A DNA stretch of 64,000 bases, taken from Pararge aegeria. Taxonomy: Eukaryota > Arthropoda > Insecta > Lepidoptera > Nymphalidae. The position numbers and the translations under genes are program-made. This document shows positions 61,518 through 64,000 of this stretch, piece by piece. The stretch covers positions 1,240,001 to 1,304,000 of the forward strand of contig NC_053184.1 of assembly GCF_905163445.1 (NCBI RefSeq). Direction: 5' to 3'. Every line of letters starts with the position of its first letter. Position 1 is the stretch's first letter. The notes beneath the pieces are model-generated. The model searched no databases. It saw only the letters and a program-made list of their open reading frames with translations, and was not told the DNA's origin.

Positions 61518-61784
61518 TTTGAATCCCAGAACACGCACCTCTTACTTTTCTTATTTATGTGTGTTTAAAGCAATTAAAATATCACTTGCTTTAACGGTGA
61601 AGGGAAATCGCAAGGAAACCTGCATGCCTCAGAGCTCTTGATAATGGTCTCAAAGGTGTGTGAAGTCCACCAATCCGAACTGGGCCAGCGTGGTGGACTA
61701 CGGCCTTAACACCTTCTCATTGTGGGAGGAGACCCGCGCCCTATAGTGGGTCGGTAATGAGTTGATATGATGATGATGATTTTA
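61518..61784 (+). mobile_element. SINE-A, headless, plus strand
   Basis: GTTTGAATCCCAGAACACGC, AATTAAAATATCACTTGCTT, CTGGGCCAGCGTGGTGGACT, GTGGGAGGAGACCCGCGCCC and GTTGATATGATGATGATGAT. Together with the inverted head at 61362 it accounts for one whole SINE-A, plus about 45 bases of overlap. Confidence 0.9.
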
Positions 61785-62734
61785 TTAACATTTTACTTAC
61801 GTATGGAATATGGATAGTAGGATGTAGCACCTAAAAAGTAGGTACAGGAAAACACCGCAAAGTTTCTACCTTACTCGGTACTCATTGATTATTCATTACA
61901 AGCTAAAACAATGACTAAAGCATGAGTGATCCGTCTTCGCGACGTGTGGTCAGACAGAATCATTTATCAACAACATCTATGTATGCACAGTATTGCGTTA
62001 ATACTGACTCATTTTTGTGTTGAGTCAGTTAGTTGTATCTACATATCACCCGAGAGCTGGGCTATTTAGGTCACCTTATAAGCTTTAAATTCAGAGGGTC
62101 CATAGTGCCAGCGCCTTGGTTACCTTCCTTAAGTCGTAACTTTGGGCAATTTTACTAGATCAAATGAACTAAAAACTTTATTTATTCTTTTAAGCCTGAT
62201 TTTTTCGTCCATGGATATCGTGCGTTATCTGTGTCACACGGGTGGCAGCATTGGACTAGTGTTTTAACGTGAAACGGGTGGTACGACGGCTGTAGAAATG
62301 GCGGCAAGGCGTGACTTTTTTCCCGCCAGTTGGCCCGATGAAAAAATGATGTAAGCGTATTGTGAAAAATAGGTGTTGAGTTGTGATTGAGTAACGTTAG
62401 CGGAACGACAGCAGGAGAAGTGCATTCGTAGTGACTCGATATTGATATACCAGTACTCGATATATCAGTATCCTCGGTATTGTATTAAAGCTTATTTAAT
62501 AAAATATTACCGTTCGTATTGAGCCTGGAGCAGTTTGGATTTTGTAGTCCTACAAACGGTTATTCCTGTACCATCCTATTTATTTTAATGTTCAGATATA
62601 TCAATTGCATTCTATAAATATGTATTGCATAACTCCTGCTAAAAGAACATTATTTTACCTACCTGCATATTCATTTAAATTAATAAATGATGTATTTTTT
62701 AGATTTTCTTTTAATACTAAAGATGTGCCATGTG
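61785..62734. other. Unassigned stretch
   Basis: No supported feature. Direct repetition of CTCGATAT(T/A)...CAGTA occurs at 62436-62475. Confidence 0.4.
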
Positions 62735-62910
62735 GCGATTCAGATTGAAATACAGTTGTCACTACCCCTCTAACAGCAGCGTCCTCTGTGCTACTAATGT
62801 GATCTACTGCAATCCAATCACCTACCCGTCTGCTCAACGTAGTGATTAAGGTCAAACGAGGCATTTAGTCCAGCAGTGGCTGTTATAGGCTATAGATGAT
62901 GAAGCCGATA
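62735..62910 (+). mobile_element. REP-N 3' end
   Basis: AACAGCAGCGTCCTCTGTGC, TCTACTGCAATCCAATCACC, CCCGTCTGCTCAACGTAGTG and TTAGTCCAGCAGTGGCTGTT, ATAGGCT then GATGATGAAG. The terminal CCAGCAGTGG...GATGATGA resembles RTE-type 3' ends. The minus-strand 69-codon frame is a shadow. Confidence 0.65.
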
Positions 62911-63437
62911 GATGGCACTATTGACACTTCATTTTTTTTTTTATTATTGTTTGTGGTGATAATTTTATCGTAAGCTTATAACTCAAAAAGTTCCCGAAGT
63001 AAAAAGTTTATCCTCTTTATGGGTAGAATTTAAACGAGCGAATATGAATGTTTCTTAGAGGTATGGTTATTATGGAATATGACTTGAAATACTAAGTGAG
63101 TGAATGTATTGTGGCAACTTTTAATCCTCAAAAAAACACTGATTAATTTAGGCCTAACCATGAAAATTTATGTTCCAAAGTAACTTTAACTAACTTTAGA
63201 TATTAGAAATACGACTGCAATTACGAGAATTTGTTGGTACACTTTGTTTATTTAATTGCTTTTTATCGTCGCTTACTTGGTATAAAATTCGCTCACCCAG
63301 TTTTTCTAATTTTTCGCATAAATAAATTAATGTTGCATGGTTGAGTATTACTGTATCCCATTAACGGTGGTCATATTTTTATTATCTCTCGAATTATATT
63401 ATCACTTATAAAATAAGTAGGTATATATTAAATAGTT
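62911..63437. other. Unassigned stretch
   Basis: AT-rich; no feature recognised. Confidence 0.4.
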
Positions 63438-63546
63438 TTAGTATTAGTGTATAACATATTATATATTAACATCTAGTACACTGGACAATTTTATTAGTAT
63501 TAGTGTATAACACATATATTAACATCTAGTACACTGGACAATTTTA
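63438..63546. repeat. Tandem duplication, unit about 55 bp
   Basis: 63438-63493 and 63494-63546 both read TTAGTATTAGTGTATAACA, ATATTAACATCTAGTACACT, GGACAATTTTA. They differ by a few bases around TATTATATA/CATATA, so the duplication is young. Confidence 0.9.
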
Positions 63547-63547
63547 T

Positions 63548-63635
63548 TAACATCGTGTCCCAAAATTGGTCTTGACGTCTGGTAAGCCAAGAGCTGGCCG
63601 CTTATTTAGCCCAACGGCTAAGTCTTTATTATTTC
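63548..63635 (+). mobile_element. LINE-Q fragment, plus strand
   Basis: ATCGTGTCCCAAAATTGGTC, TTGACGTCTGGTAAGCCAAG, GCTTATTTAGCCCAACGGCT match the LINE-Q tail read in the sense direction (reverse of 10977-11060). It stops before the conserved AIQRGN codons. Confidence 0.6.
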
Positions 63636-64000
63636 TTATAATAAGTCTGATCTGTGGCAATATATTTTATTAATAAAAGTATTTTATCTGTATTAAATAT
63701 CTGGCAAATATGGTACTACACTGTTAGTTATTTTATTAATCAAGGTTTAAATATACCCCTCGCTACACTTCTCCATCAATCGGATTGAATATTGATACGA
63801 CAGATGGTGTATACCGATATAATTAATTTCTCTCCGCATTCGGTCCCAGTGACCCGTTCAGGCTATTTACATATTTGGACATCGCTTTGGCACTGACACT
63901 ACCTATTCCATAACCGTTTGTGTTGGGTATTACTGACCCACTTCAGTTTGGTTTCGTATTCCAAAATTATGCCTATGTATCGTTTGGAGTGTTAAATTGC
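63636..64000. other. Unassigned stretch at window end
   Basis: No feature recognised. Confidence 0.4.

Overview
This window looks like insect nuclear DNA, most likely from a moth or butterfly (Lepidoptera). It is AT-rich and has no bacterial gene organisation. I found no host exon, rRNA or intact tRNA that I could defend. The long open frames are few and short, and the believable ones are tail ends of non-LTR retrotransposon ORF2 proteins. Several repeats match families I know as widespread in lepidopteran genomes, and SINE-A resembles repeats I associate with nymphalid butterflies. The order is a moderately firm inference; the family is a weak one. The window is best read as intergenic or intronic DNA built from layered transposon debris.

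Family labels used here are my own. SINE-A has a tRNA-like head GCGGTGATAGCCCAGTGG and a TGATGATGA tail; it is the commonest element. SINE-B has a head TGGCGCAGTGG and a tail CAGGTGAGATTGCAGTCAAG. SINE-C has a head GGCCGATTGGCGCAGTGGG. SINE-D is a single element whose head resembles tRNA-Gly(GCC). LINE-derived coding tails include RTE-like types 1 to 4, LINE-Q (motif LAIQRGN), LINE-Y, LINE-K and LINE-T (3' ends with TTTGAA/TTTGAC tails). MITE-1 to MITE-5 are short inverted-repeat elements. REP-F, G, H, L, M and N are repeats recognised by similarity between copies or from memory of lepidopteran genomes.

Layout: 0-10 kb holds SINE-A copies, a LINE-T end, MITE-1, MITE-3, an RTE tail and a cluster of SINE-A fold-backs at 6.6-7.2 kb. 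10-20 kb is a mosaic of SINE-B, SINE-C, REP-G, LINE-Q, LINE-Y, MITE-4 and a 127-bp tandem duplication. 20-32 kb holds the tRNA-Gly-like SINE, a hAT-like MITE, a perfect palindrome at a SINE-B head, MITE-5, two more LINE tails and a SINE-A nested in REP-G. 32-44 kb holds a decayed RTE ORF2, SINE-B copies, a 500-bp degenerate tandem array and MITE-1 with a nested SINE-B. 44-58 kb is dominated by SINE-A and RTE tails. 58-64 kb holds a LINE 3' end with a terminal hairpin, REP-G/H copies, SINE-A and a 55-bp tandem duplication.

The non-autonomous elements would depend on enzymes of the LINE and DNA-transposon classes, but no intact source copy is here. I found no previously undescribed gene system. 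The most interesting signal is a set of perfect short-loop palindromes and strand-switched SINEs (6.6, 22.4, 23.7, 30.7, 39.4, 44.3 and 61.4 kb), which look like local template-switch scars. Nested insertions with readable target duplications give a partial order of element activity.
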